A DNA stretch of 64,000 nt from Solirubrobacter soli DSM 22325 (GTDB taxonomy: Bacteria; Actinomycetota; Thermoleophilia; Solirubrobacterales; Solirubrobacteraceae), in contig NZ_AUIK01000029.1 in the NCBI RefSeq assembly GCF_000423665.1, positions 104,999 to 168,998 on the forward strand, written 5' to 3'. The position numbers and the translations under genes are program-made. The notes under the pieces are model-generated. The model was not told the origin of the DNA and searched no databases. It saw only the letters and a program-made list of their open reading frames with translations. Below are positions 51,376 to 60,024 of this stretch, one piece after another; position 1 is the first letter of the stretch; every line of letters begins with the position of its first letter.

Positions 51376-52643
51376 CTACCGGTTGCCGCCGCCCTTCTGC
51401 GGGAGATGGCATCGACGCTGGCCGCGAGCAGGAGCACGAGGCCGTTGATGATGAACTGGATGCCCGACTTCTGCGTGACGAGCGGGAGGCCGTTGGCGAT
51501 GATCGCCACCACCAGACCGCCGGTGATCGCGTCGTAGATCTTGCCGCGACCGCCGAACAGCGAGGTGCCGCCGATGACCGCCGCGCCCACCGCGTACAGC
51601 AGCGTCTGCGCACCACCGGTGGTGGGCGAGACGGAGTTGTCACGCGAGGCCAGCAGGATGCCGGCCACGACCGCGAGCGTCGAGCAGAGGATGAAGCAGG
51701 CCGTCTTGACGTTCGCGACGCCGATACCGGCGCGCCGGGCCGCCTCGGCGTTACCGCCGACGGCGTAGATGTGCCGGCCGAACGACGTCCGCATCAACAT
51801 GAACGAGAGCACCACGACCAGCACGGTGACCAGCGGCACCACCCACGGCACGCCCTGGATCACGATCGGCGCGTTCGGGCGCTGACGCTCCTGGTTGAGC
51901 AGGTAGATCACCGCGAGCACGACGACCGCCAGCGCGATCACCTTGACCGCCCACACCGAGATCGCCGGCACCGGCAGGCCCGCCCGCTTGCGGGTCATGA
52001 TCGCCCAGTAGGTCGCACCCGCGAACCCGGCGATCACGATGATCCCGAACAGCCAGCCGAGCCCGACGGCCATGTTCTTGTTCATGATCGTCAGGATCGC
52101 GTCGTTGCGGATCGGGATCGTCCCGCCCTCGCCGATGATCAACAACATCGCGCCTTGCAGGCCGAGGAAGAAGGCCAGCGACACGACGAACGACGGGATG
52201 CCCAGCCGCGCGACGAGCAGCGCGATCGCGAAGCCGATCGCCACGCCGGCGAGCAGCGCGGCCAGCACCGACAGCGGCCACGCCCAGTTGTGCTCGGTCA
52301 GCGTCACCGCGAGGATCGCGGCGCCGGTGCCGGCGGTGAAGCCGGCCGACAGGTCGATCTCGCCCAACAGCAGGACGAAGACCAGGCCCATCGCGAGGAC
52401 CATGATCGCCGCGCCCTGGTTGAGCAGGTTGGCGAAGTTCTGCTCGGTCAGGAACGAGTCGGGCTCCATGATCCCGAACACGATCGCCAGCACGACACAG
52501 CCGAGAATGGCCGGCAGCGAGCCGAGGTCGCCGCCCTTGATGCGCTCCCAGTACGTGCCCGCGGCATCGCCGAGGCCTGCCTGGCCCGGCGTGGTCTCGA
52601 TCTCGAACTGCGAGACGTCCTGTTGCTGCGTGGGAGTGCTCAT
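51372..52643 (-). CDS. xylH: XylH/RbsC-type sugar ABC transporter permease
   Basis: 423 residues with about ten or more hydrophobic helices. VLAMGLVFVLLLGEIDLSAG is the signature of CUT2 monosaccharide permeases, and AVGGNAEAARRAGIGVANVK is the EAA-like coupling loop; GGTSLFGGRGKIYDAITG follows. The length and a long insertion match XylH-like more than RbsC-like permeases. The start overlaps the ATPase stop. Confidence 0.87.
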   Translation of the reverse strand: MSTPTQQQDVSQFEIETTPGQAGLGDAAGTYWERIKGGDLGSLPAILGCVVLAIVFGIMEPDSFLTEQNFANLLNQGAAIMVLAMGLVFVLLLGEIDLSAGFTAGTGAAILAVTLTEHNWAWPLSVLAALLAGVAIGFAIALLVARLGIPSFVVSLAFFLGLQGAMLLIIGEGGTIPIRNDAILTIMNKNMAVGLGWLFGIIVIAGFAGATYWAIMTRKRAGLPVPAISVWAVKVIALAVVVLAVIYLLNQERQRPNAPIVIQGVPWVVPLVTVLVVVLSFMLMRTSFGRHIYAVGGNAEAARRAGIGVANVKTACFILCSTLAVVAGILLASRDNSVSPTTGGAQTLLYAVGAAVIGGTSLFGGRGKIYDAITGGLVVAIIANGLPLVTQKSGIQFIINGLVLLLAASVDAISRRRAAATGR

Positions 52644-53443
52644 ACCGTCCCCACCGCCGCCGCCTCAGCCGGACGCAGCCCGATGTCACCGGACCGGCCG
52701 GCGGTGATCAGCTCGATGACCTGCGTGTTGTTGACGTCCTTGGCCCGGACCTGAGCGGCCATCTGCCCGAGGAACAGGCAGGCGATCGAGTCCGCGACCT
52801 GGAAGACGTCGTTCATGTTGTGCGTGATGAGTACCACGCCGAGCCCGTTCTCCGCGAGCCGGCGGACCAGGGCGAGCACCTGCTCGGTCTGGGCCACGCC
52901 GAGGGCGGCGGTCGGCTCGTCGAGGATCACCAGCTTGGAGTTCCACAGCACCGCGCGGGCGATCGCCACCGTCTGGCGCTGACCGCCCGACAACGAGGAG
53001 ACGTTCTGGCGCAGCGAGCGCAGGGTGCGCACGCTGAGCGACTTCAGCGTCTCACCGGCCCGCTTCTCCATCTCGGTCTCGTTGAGCGTGATGCCCGACT
53101 TGACCTCGCGGCCGAGGAACATGTTGTGCACGACGTCGAGGTTGTCGCACAGCGCAAGGTCCTGATAGACGATCTCGATCCCGAGGTGGTTTGCGTCCTT
53201 CGGACCGTGGATCGTGACCGGCGAGCCCTCGAAGATCACCTCGCCGGAGTCGAACGGGTGGATGCCAGCGACGCACTTGATCAGGGTGCTCTTACCGGCG
53301 CCGTTGTCCCCCACGAGGGCGGTGACTTCCCCCGGACGAACGTCAAAATCCACATCCCGGAGGACGTGGACGGCACCGAAACTCTTATTGATCCCCCGGA
53401 GGGACAGCAGCTCGCGCTGCTGTCCCTCGGAAGCGCTACTCAT
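52640..53443 (-). CDS. xylG: Sugar ABC transporter ATPase (single-domain, XylG-like)
   Basis: 267 residues from the ATG at 53443 (GTG at 53452 possible). Walker A GDNGAGKST, Q-loop VYQDLALCDNL, signature LSGGQRQTVAIARA, Walker B LVILDEPTAALGV. It has one nucleotide-binding domain, half the length of RbsA/XylG of E. coli, so it would work as a homodimer, as in several actinobacterial CUT2 systems. It powers the permease at 51.4-52.6 kb. Confidence 0.88.
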   Translation of the reverse strand: MSSASEGQQRELLSLRGINKSFGAVHVLRDVDFDVRPGEVTALVGDNGAGKSTLIKCVAGIHPFDSGEVIFEGSPVTIHGPKDANHLGIEIVYQDLALCDNLDVVHNMFLGREVKSGITLNETEMEKRAGETLKSLSVRTLRSLRQNVSSLSGGQRQTVAIARAVLWNSKLVILDEPTAALGVAQTEQVLALVRRLAENGLGVVLITHNMNDVFQVADSIACLFLGQMAAQVRAKDVNNTQVIELITAGRSGDIGLRPAEAAAVGTV

Positions 53444-53510
53444 CGCAAGCACCGCCCCACGATGCCCGAAACCGCACGCGCGGTCCCGCGGCAGCCGCTG
53501 GCCGGGCTCG

Positions 53511-54647
53511 TCATCCGCTGACGCCGTTCTTCTCGCAGGCCTTCTTCAGGGCATCAGTCGTGCAGATCTTGTCCGCGCTGGTGAAGCCGTCCGCGACCAC
53601 GTCCTTGACGTTTTCGGGGAAGATCGCCTGCGGCTCGAGCAGCACGCTCTTGACCTGCTGCTTGGTCTCAGTGTCCTCGACCTGGCCCGTCGCCAACGCG
53701 TCGGCACCGGCCGTGTCGCCCTTCGCAAGCGCGATCGCCAGCTTGGAGGCCGCGTCGGCCTCCTTCTTGATCGCCTTGTACACCGTCATGCACTGCGTGC
53801 CCAACAGCACCCGCTGCAGACCTTCGTCGGTCGCGTCCTGACCCGTGGTCGGGATGTCCTTGGACGCGCCTTCACGCTTCAGGACCGCGGCGACCGCGCC
53901 GCCGAGACCGTCGTTGGCGGAGTCCACGCCGACGAACTTGCCGTTGGCCTTGGTGAACATCTGCTCGAAGATCGTGCCGGCCTTCGTGTTGTCCCAATCC
54001 GGCACGGACTGATCGGCCGCGATCGTGTAGCCCGCGTCCTTGATCGCCTTCTCGTAGCCCTGCTTGAACAGCGTCGCGTTGTTGTCGGTCGGCGAGCCGT
54101 TGAGCAGCGCCACCGGGCCGCTTGAGTCCCCGTTGGCCTGCATGCACTTCACGAGACCCTCGCCCTGCGCCGTGCCCACGGCGACGTTGTCGAAGGACAC
54201 GTAGTACGACGCGCCGCCGCCGAGCGTCAGACGGTCATAGTCGATGACCGGCACGCCCTGCTGCTTGGCCTTGGCGATGACCGCCGCTGCCGACGGCGAA
54301 TCAAGGTTCACGATCAGCAGCACGTTCGCGCCGCTGTTGAGCATCTGGTCGGCGATCGTCGCGAACTTCGCCTTATCACCGTTGGCGTTCTGGATGTCCG
54401 ACTCCACGCCCGCGGCCTTGAACGCGTCCGCGAGCAGCGGACGGTCCGCGTTCTCCCAACGCGCCGAGGACTGCGTGTCGGGCAAGATCACCCCGACCTT
54501 GGCCTTCGCCTCCGGCGTAGAAGTGGCTCCGCTGCTCCCGCTCGAGCCCGAGCCCGAATTGTCGTCGCTACCACAGGCGGCGACGGTGAACGCGAGCGCA
54601 CCGATCATTGCGGCGGCAGCGACCCGCGCGGACAGCTTGTGCTTCAT
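53511..54647 (-). CDS. xylF: XylF-like sugar-binding lipoprotein
   Basis: 378 residues. A lipoprotein signal (AAAAMIGALAFTVAACGSDD, lipobox AAC) precedes a two-lobed periplasmic-binding-protein fold. VGVILPDTQSSARWENADRP, IQNANGDKAKF, VIDYDRLTLGG and YYVSFDNVAVG parallel XylF (NANGN, YDR, YISFDN). Strong GGAGGAAGGGGAG Shine-Dalgarno. First gene of the xylF-G-H-Gfo/Idh operon. A xylose or similar pentose ligand is inferred from similarity. Confidence 0.88.
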   Translation of the reverse strand: MKHKLSARVAAAAMIGALAFTVAACGSDDNSGSGSSGSSGATSTPEAKAKVGVILPDTQSSARWENADRPLLADAFKAAGVESDIQNANGDKAKFATIADQMLNSGANVLLIVNLDSPSAAAVIAKAKQQGVPVIDYDRLTLGGGASYYVSFDNVAVGTAQGEGLVKCMQANGDSSGPVALLNGSPTDNNATLFKQGYEKAIKDAGYTIAADQSVPDWDNTKAGTIFEQMFTKANGKFVGVDSANDGLGGAVAAVLKREGASKDIPTTGQDATDEGLQRVLLGTQCMTVYKAIKKEADAASKLAIALAKGDTAGADALATGQVEDTETKQQVKSVLLEPQAIFPENVKDVVADGFTSADKICTTDALKKACEKNGVSG

Positions 54648-54682
54648 GTACTCCCCTTCCTCCGGTTACCGCAGACTGGCGA

Positions 54683-54728
54683 CTATCTGCGAATTCGAAG
54701 TATTCATAGCCGAATGCCGGAAAGTCAA
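54683..54728 (-). promoter_or_regulatory. Promoter and operator candidates of the sugar-import operon
   Basis: Minus-strand TTGACT (54728-54723) with an 18-nt spacer to AATACT (54704-54699). An inverted repeat CTAT...ATAG (54683-54709) centred on CGAATTCG (54690-54697) overlaps this -10, so a ROK repressor could bind here. Confidence 0.45.
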
Positions 54729-55894
54729 GCCGTAGTTGCTTCTGCGCCCCTTCCTAACACCAGCGCAACAGCTCCCAACACTTCCGCACGATCTCCGAGT
54801 TCGCCCTGCACGACCGTGACGTCCTCCGCCGCGGAGCGGATCGCGCCACGAACCAGCGCTTCGCGTAGCGGTGCGAGCAGGAGCTCGCCCGCCGCGCCGA
54901 GGTCGCCTCCCACAACGACCCGGTGGGGGTTGAACAGATTGCAGAGGGTGGCCACCGCGGTGCCGATCGCGGCGCCCGCGTCGGCGATCGCCCGGCCGCA
55001 GCCGACGTCGCCGCGGATCGCCAGCGCGACCGCGTCCTGGAGCGTCAGCCCGTCGCCGTGGACGTCGCGCAGCGAGCTGAGGATCGCGGGCGCGCCGGCG
55101 AAGGTCTCCAGGCAGCCGCGGTTGCCGCAGCGGCAGATCGGGCCGCCGGGGTCGACCACGGTGTGCCCGAGCTCGCCCGCGGTACCGCCCGCCCCGACGT
55201 ACGGCGCGTTGGCGACGATGAACCCGGCTCCTATACCGGTCGCGGCCTTGACGTAGGCCATGTGCGCGGCGCCACGGCCCGCGCCCCACATCCACTCGCC
55301 GAGGGCGCCGAGGTTGGCGTCGTTCTCGACCTCGACCGGCAGCTCGAGCGCCTCCGCCACCGCGTCCGCCGCGCGCGTCCCGGCCCAGCCGGGAAGGATC
55401 GTCGAGTTGCCGAGCTCGCCCGATGGCCGGTGCACCGGGCCGGGCAGGCCCAAGCCCACGCCGACCACCTCGCCACGTGCGACCTCGGCTTCGAGGAGCG
55501 CGTCGGCGAACACCTCCTTCGCCATCGCGATCGCTTCCTTGGCGGGCAGATCGGCGTCCAGCGCGCGGTGGCGCTCGGCCAGCAGCGCGTGCGAGAGGTC
55601 CGAGATCGCGAGCCGCAGGTGGCGCTTGCCGAAGTCGATCCCGGCGACGACGCCCGCCTTGCGATGCAGCGCGATCAGCACCGGCGGGCGGCCTACGGTC
55701 CCGCGCTCCGGCGGGTGCACGGGCTCGGCGGGCTCGACCACCAGGCCCGCCGCGTGAAGCTCAGAGACGACTGCCGACACGGTCGACGGGGCGAGTGCGG
55801 CACGGCGTGCAAGGTCCGCGCGCGACACGGCGCCGGCCTCGGCCAGCACCCCGACGACACGCGCGCGAGCGTCGCGGCGAGACGTCCTTTCCAT
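54725..55894 (-). CDS. ROK-family transcriptional regulator (1)
   Basis: 389 residues. N-terminal winged helix-turn-helix (SRADLARRAALAPSTVSAVV) and a C-terminal ROK sugar-binding domain with GELGHTVVDPGGPICRCGNR, then GCLETFAG, the cysteine/histidine zinc motif; VGVGLGLPGPVH and VENDANLGALGE line the sugar site. It regulates the sugar operon downstream, in the manner of XylR. It lies directly upstream of xylF and shares about half its residues by eye with the next ROK gene. Confidence 0.9.
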   Translation of the reverse strand: MERTSRRDARARVVGVLAEAGAVSRADLARRAALAPSTVSAVVSELHAAGLVVEPAEPVHPPERGTVGRPPVLIALHRKAGVVAGIDFGKRHLRLAISDLSHALLAERHRALDADLPAKEAIAMAKEVFADALLEAEVARGEVVGVGLGLPGPVHRPSGELGNSTILPGWAGTRAADAVAEALELPVEVENDANLGALGEWMWGAGRGAAHMAYVKAATGIGAGFIVANAPYVGAGGTAGELGHTVVDPGGPICRCGNRGCLETFAGAPAILSSLRDVHGDGLTLQDAVALAIRGDVGCGRAIADAGAAIGTAVATLCNLFNPHRVVVGGDLGAAGELLLAPLREALVRGAIRSAAEDVTVVQGELGDRAEVLGAVALVLGRGAEATTA

Positions 55895-55935
55895 CGGCGC
55901 GAACGCTACACGCGAAAGTGCCAGAACTACAAGGG

Positions 55936-55959
55936 GGTTAGATCGACAACGAACTAACC
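55936..55959. promoter_or_regulatory. Inverted repeat between the two ROK genes
   Basis: Arms GGTTAGATCG (55936-55945) and CGAACTAACC (55950-55959), one mismatch, loop ACAA. It includes the stop codon of the second ROK gene and precedes the first. It could be an operator or a terminator hairpin; no T tract. Confidence 0.45.
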
Positions 55960-57159
55960 GGCCAGTGCAAGCCTGGTCGGGAGCGCGCGATCGGCCTCCG
56001 AGACGACCAAGGCGAGGGCGCCGAGGACCTGCGCACGCTCACCGAGGACGCCGGCGACGAGCTGGGCGCCGCGGCTGGTCTCCGGGAGCGCGGCGCGGGC
56101 GACCGACTCGCGGATGCCGTCGAGCAGCAGGTCGCCGGCCGCGGCGAGGTCGCCGCCGACGATCAGCATCTCCGGGTTCAACACATTCAGCAGCGTCGCC
56201 ACCACTTGGCCGAGCGCGCGGCCCGCGTCGCCGATCACGCGGCGGCAGCCGGCGTCACCCTGCGTTGCCGCCTCGATCATCGCCGGGACCGTCAGGTCGT
56301 CGCCGTGCGAGCGGCGCAGCAGGTCGACCAGCGCGCCGGTCGCGGCGACGGTCTCCAGGCAGCCGCGGTTGCCGCAGCGGCAGACGATGCCGTCCGGGTT
56401 GACGAGCACGTGGCCGAGCTCGCCCGCCAGGCCCGCGCTGCCGCGGTACAGGCGGCCGTTGAGGATCAGCCCGGCGCCGATGCCGCTCGAGATCTTCAGG
56501 TAGATGAGGTCGCCGGCGTCGCGGCCGGCGCCGAACGCCGCCTCGGCCAGCGCGCCGAGGTTCGCGTCGTTGTCGACCATGACCGGCACGTCCAGGCGCT
56601 TGCGCAGCTCCTCGGCGGCGCCCATGCCGATCCAGCCGGGCAGGATCGCGGAGGAGCCGACGATGCCCTCGCCCTGGTCGACCGGGCCGGGCAGGCCCAT
56701 GCCGGCGCCGATCACGGCCTCGCGCGCGACGCCGGCGTCGGCCAGCGTCTCGACGACGAGCTCGGCCGCCATCTCCAGGCCCTCGGTGGCGTCGTGGTCG
56801 GTGTCGAGCGGGCGGGTGCGTTCGGCGAGGATCGTCGACGCCAGGTCCGACACCGCGACGCGCAGATGCGAGTGGCCGAAGTCGACCCCGACGGCGGCGC
56901 CCGCGCTGGCGTCGAACGAGAGCAGGATCGGCGGCCGGCCGCCCTGCGCGCCGTACGCGCTGCCGGGCTCCGGGCGCTCGATCACCAGGCCGTCGGCCTG
57001 CAGGTCGGCGACCAGGCTGGAGACCGTGGAACGGCTCAGGCCCGTGCGGCGAGCGATGTCGGCACGCGAGATCTGGCCCTCGTCACGCAACGCGCGGATG
57101 ACGCGAAGGCGATTGAGACGACGGAGCGATTCGAGTGAGCCGGCACGACCAGGGGGCAT
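55954..57159 (-). CDS. ROK-family transcriptional regulator (2)
   Basis: 401 residues, same architecture as its neighbour: winged helix-turn-helix (SRADIARRTGLSRSTVSSLV), ROK domain with GELGHVLVNPDGIVCRCGNR and GCLETVAA, GAGMGLPGPVDQG, VDNDANLGALAE. Probably a duplicate of the adjacent regulator that has since diverged. It has its own promoter (TTGACG-17-TCCAAT). Whether both respond to the same sugar is not known. Confidence 0.9.
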   Translation of the reverse strand: MPPGRAGSLESLRRLNRLRVIRALRDEGQISRADIARRTGLSRSTVSSLVADLQADGLVIERPEPGSAYGAQGGRPPILLSFDASAGAAVGVDFGHSHLRVAVSDLASTILAERTRPLDTDHDATEGLEMAAELVVETLADAGVAREAVIGAGMGLPGPVDQGEGIVGSSAILPGWIGMGAAEELRKRLDVPVMVDNDANLGALAEAAFGAGRDAGDLIYLKISSGIGAGLILNGRLYRGSAGLAGELGHVLVNPDGIVCRCGNRGCLETVAATGALVDLLRRSHGDDLTVPAMIEAATQGDAGCRRVIGDAGRALGQVVATLLNVLNPEMLIVGGDLAAAGDLLLDGIRESVARAALPETSRGAQLVAGVLGERAQVLGALALVVSEADRALPTRLALAG

Positions 57160-57171
57160 GTAAACGGTTCC

Positions 57172-57200
57172 ATTGGAGCGAGAAAGGGACGGTCCGTCAA
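57172..57200 (-). promoter_or_regulatory. Promoter TTGACG-17-TCCAAT before ROK gene 2
   Basis: Minus-strand TTGACG (57200-57195), 17-nt spacer, TCCAAT (57177-57172), 12 nt before the ATG. Confidence 0.45.
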
Positions 57201-57242
57201 CTTATCGACGGACCGCCTCCCCCAACCGGGTTACTGGACCGA

Positions 57243-57695
57243 TTACCGGTACGCGTCAGCGGGCACGACGACGGTGCCGGCGATCTTGTCCTGCCAGCAC
57301 TGCTTCTCCTTGTCCCAGAGCATCCAGAAGTACCCCAGGAAGAGCGGGATCGCCGCGATGTACTTGCCGATCTGGCGCAGGAAGCCGCGTCCGTAGCCGA
57401 TCGCGCCGCCCTCGCGGAAGTCGTACACGCGGATGCCGAGCGCGCGCTTGCCGATCGTCTGACCGGTCGGGCCGCCCTCGAAGTACGTGTAGTAGCCGAG
57501 CGAGATGATCGTCTGGAAGAGGTAGTAGAGCCCGACGCTGTCCTTGAAGATCACGCGCAGGATCACCGTCGGGACGAGGAGGATCAGGCCGTCGAGGAAC
57601 GCCGCGCCGAAGCGCTGCCAGAAGCCGGCGCGGGGTCCGCTAGGCCCGCTCGAGTAGGAGCCGGGAGGTGCCTGCGGTGCCTGTTCGTAGCTCAT
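57243..57695 (-). CDS. RDD-family membrane protein (1)
   Basis: 150 residues. Pro/Gly-rich cytoplasmic N-terminus (QAPPGSYSSGPSGPRAG), then AFLDGLILLVPTVI with the aspartate of the RDD core, two to three helices, and the TIGKRALGIRV signature. The ending WMLWDKEKQCWQDKIAGTVVV is typical of actinobacterial RDD proteins. Function is unknown; some RDD proteins have transport roles. Overlaps the next RDD gene (ATGA). Confidence 0.85.
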   Translation of the reverse strand: MSYEQAPQAPPGSYSSGPSGPRAGFWQRFGAAFLDGLILLVPTVILRVIFKDSVGLYYLFQTIISLGYYTYFEGGPTGQTIGKRALGIRVYDFREGGAIGYGRGFLRQIGKYIAAIPLFLGYFWMLWDKEKQCWQDKIAGTVVVPADAYR

Positions 57696-58162
57696 CGGTA
57701 CGCGTCCGCCGGGACGACGACGTCATTGGCCGCCTTGTCATGCCAGCACTGCTTCTCCTTGTCCCAGAGCATCCACAGGTAGCCCAGGTAGAGGATCCAG
57801 CCACTCACGATCTGCATGAGGAGGCGGATGAACGCGCGGCCGTAGCCGATCGGGCCGCCACCGTTGAAGTCGATGATCTTGATCCCGCAGATCTGCTTGC
57901 CGTAGGTCGCGCCCTTCGGGCCGCCCGCGAAGTAGACGTAGTACGCGATCGCGCCGACGATCACGACGACATACGCCAGTACGGCGAGGCTCGAGCTGAT
58001 GAGCGCGCAGACGAAGACGAGGATGAAGGCCGGGACGCCGACGATGAGGCCGTCGAGCAGGTAGGCGCCGAAGCGGATCCAGAACCCCGCGCGCGGGCCG
58101 CTGGGCCCGCTCTGATACGAGCCAGGTGGGGCCTGCGGGGCGGACTGGTATTGCGATGACAT
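57692..58162 (-). CDS. RDD-family membrane protein (2)
   Basis: 156 residues, a clear paralogue of its neighbour: QAPPGSYQSGPSGPRAGFW, AYLLDGLIVGVPAFIL, TYGKQICGIKIIDF (the GKR of the family replaced by GKQ) and WMLWDKEKQCWHDKAANDVV. The two probably arose by tandem duplication and may form a heteromer. Confidence 0.85.
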   Translation of the reverse strand: MSSQYQSAPQAPPGSYQSGPSGPRAGFWIRFGAYLLDGLIVGVPAFILVFVCALISSSLAVLAYVVVIVGAIAYYVYFAGGPKGATYGKQICGIKIIDFNGGGPIGYGRAFIRLLMQIVSGWILYLGYLWMLWDKEKQCWHDKAANDVVVPADAYR

Positions 58163-58202
58163 GACGGGGGCTGCTCCTCTCCTTGGGTGGGCCTCGTGCG
58201 GC

Positions 58203-58955
58203 TTATTGCCCGTTTTCTGTGTCTCTCATCCGTCCCCGCGCTTTTGCCGCCGCGAGGTGCTCCAGGAAGGCCTCGTCCCCGAGGCCGTGCTGCGCGCCCG
58301 CGACGAGCGGGCGCAGCCGTCCGGCCAGCTGCTCCGCCAGGGCGCGGCGCGCGCCCGGACGGAGTTGGTTGCGGCGTTCCAGGAACGACCGCACGGCGCC
58401 GGTCTCCTCCTCGCCGACGCCTGTGACGTCCCAGGTCGCGAAGCGATCCGGGCTGACATGCGGTGCTCCGGCACTCGCGTACACGGGCACCGTCTTGGTC
58501 TCGCGCACCACCAGCGTCCCCGCGGCGATGTCACCCAGCCGTTGGTTGTTCCTGGTCACCAGCACGCTGATCACGGCCGGTGCGTAGAAGAACAGGGCGA
58601 GCTCCAGCAGCCGGATGATGTTGCGGATCAGGCTCGCCCGCAGGCCCACCTGGCCGCCGCCGTCGGTCACGACGCGCAGCCCGGTCGCCCGCTTGCCGAG
58701 CGTGCGGCCGCCGCCGAGGACCTCGAACAGCGTGAAGTAGGCGACGTTGATCACCAGGACGGCGGTGACGAAGATGATCGTCGCCGCGATGCCCCCGGCC
58801 AGCCACAGCACGGCCAGCACGACGATCAGGTACGCGACGCCGATGATCGAGTAGTCGAGCGCCCCGGCCATGAAGCGCGAGCCGATCCCCGCCAACGGGA
58901 GGGCGAGTTGCACGCCCTCCGGCGTCGAAATAGTGCGGCGATCCTCATACTCCAT
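58203..58955 (-). CDS. RDD-family membrane protein (3), longer form
   Basis: 250 residues. MEYEDRRTISTPEGVQLALP begins the chain; FMAGALDYSIIGVAYLI holds the RDD aspartate, TLGKRATGLRVV the signature, RLGDIAAGTLVVRE the C-terminal motif, followed by about 90 residues of charged helical cytoplasmic tail (SPDRFATWDVTGVGEEETGA; LAEQLAGRLRPLVAG). This tail is usual in the form paired with SpoIIM, which is divergent 43 nt away. Function unknown. Confidence 0.82.
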   Translation of the reverse strand: MEYEDRRTISTPEGVQLALPLAGIGSRFMAGALDYSIIGVAYLIVVLAVLWLAGGIAATIIFVTAVLVINVAYFTLFEVLGGGRTLGKRATGLRVVTDGGGQVGLRASLIRNIIRLLELALFFYAPAVISVLVTRNNQRLGDIAAGTLVVRETKTVPVYASAGAPHVSPDRFATWDVTGVGEEETGAVRSFLERRNQLRPGARRALAEQLAGRLRPLVAGAQHGLGDEAFLEHLAAAKARGRMRDTENGQ

Positions 58956-58998
58956 GTGGGGTGCCCATCATGCCTGGATCAACGGCGGCTGTGGATCT

Positions 58999-60024
58999 TT
59001 GAGTCCTGAGCGGTTCGCGGCCGAACGACAAGCCGCCTGGGAAGAGCTCGAGAACGCGCTGCGACAGGCCGGCGACCGGCCCGAGAAGCTGGGGCGCGCC
59101 GGCGTCCGGCGGCTCGGCACGCTGTACCGCGCGGCGGCGGCCGACCTCGCGTTCGCGCGCCGCCGCTTTCCGCGCGACCCGCTGGTCGCGCGGCTGGAGG
59201 CGCTCGTGCTGCGGGCCCGGGCGACGGTCTACGCGCGCTCTGGCCGCCGGGCCTCGATCGTCTCGTTCCTCACCCGCGGGTACTGGCGGCGACTGGCCGA
59301 GCGTCCGATGCTGATCCTCGTCGCGTGGCTGCTGCTGGCCGGTCCCGCTCTGGCAGGTGGCGCGTGGGGCGCGGCCGACCCCGCCACGGCCGCGGGCCTG
59401 ATCCCCGCGCAGTTCCAGGCCGCCGCCGACCCGCCGCCCGAGGGCCGCGACTACGACCCGGCGACCGCCTCGGCGTTCTCGTTCCAGGTGATGTTCAACA
59501 ACATCCAGGTGACGCTGGTCGCGTTCGCCGGCGGAATCACGTTCGGAGTACTGACGGTCTACGCACTGTTCTTCAACGGCCTGCTGTTGGGGGTGATCGG
59601 CGGGCTCGCCATCGGCGCGGGGAACGGCACGGCCTTCCTGCGCCTGATCTCCTCGCACGGGCCGCTGGAGATCTCGTGCATCGTCGTAGGCGGGATCGCG
59701 GGACTGCGGGTCGGGTGGGCGCTGATCCGGCCGGGGCCGCTGCGGCGCGCGACGTCGCTGCGGCGCGAGGCGCTGCCCGCGGTCGAGATCGCCGCGGGCA
59801 CGATCCCGTGGCTCGTCCTGTGCGGCTTCCTGGAGGGCTTCGCCACCGGCCCGGATCTCCCGGTCGCCCTTCAGGCGACCCTGGGCGCGACGCTGTTCGT
59901 GATCTTCTGGTCGCTCGTGTACTTCAGAGGACGGCGCGCGACTTCGCCCGCAGATAGGCGGCGACGACGGTCGCGGGCAGCCGGTCCGGCGGTGCTTCGA
60001 GCACCCGCGCCCCGGCAGCCTTGA
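58999..60024 (+). CDS. Stage II sporulation protein M (SpoIIM)-like membrane protein
   Basis: About 341 residues. The conserved start LSPERFAAERQAAWEELENA fixes the TTG at 58999; ATG at 58954 would overlap the divergent RDD gene. After a helical N-terminal part (RRLGTLYRAAAADLAFARRR) come several membrane helices, with FMFNNIQVTLVAFAGGITFG-like and GLLLGVIGGLAIGAG segments and HGPLEISCIVVGG, typical of the SpoIIM family. Despite the name it occurs in non-spore formers next to RDD, DUF58 and MoxR genes. Its last 100 nt overlap the convergent DUF58 gene, so its true C-terminus is uncertain. Confidence 0.8.
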   Translation: MSPERFAAERQAAWEELENALRQAGDRPEKLGRAGVRRLGTLYRAAAADLAFARRRFPRDPLVARLEALVLRARATVYARSGRRASIVSFLTRGYWRRLAERPMLILVAWLLLAGPALAGGAWGAADPATAAGLIPAQFQAAADPPPEGRDYDPATASAFSFQVMFNNIQVTLVAFAGGITFGVLTVYALFFNGLLLGVIGGLAIGAGNGTAFLRLISSHGPLEISCIVVGGIAGLRVGWALIRPGPLRRATSLRREALPAVEIAAGTIPWLVLCGFLEGFATGPDLPVALQATLGATLFVIFWSLVYFRGRRATSPADRRRRRSRAAGPAVLRAPAPRQP

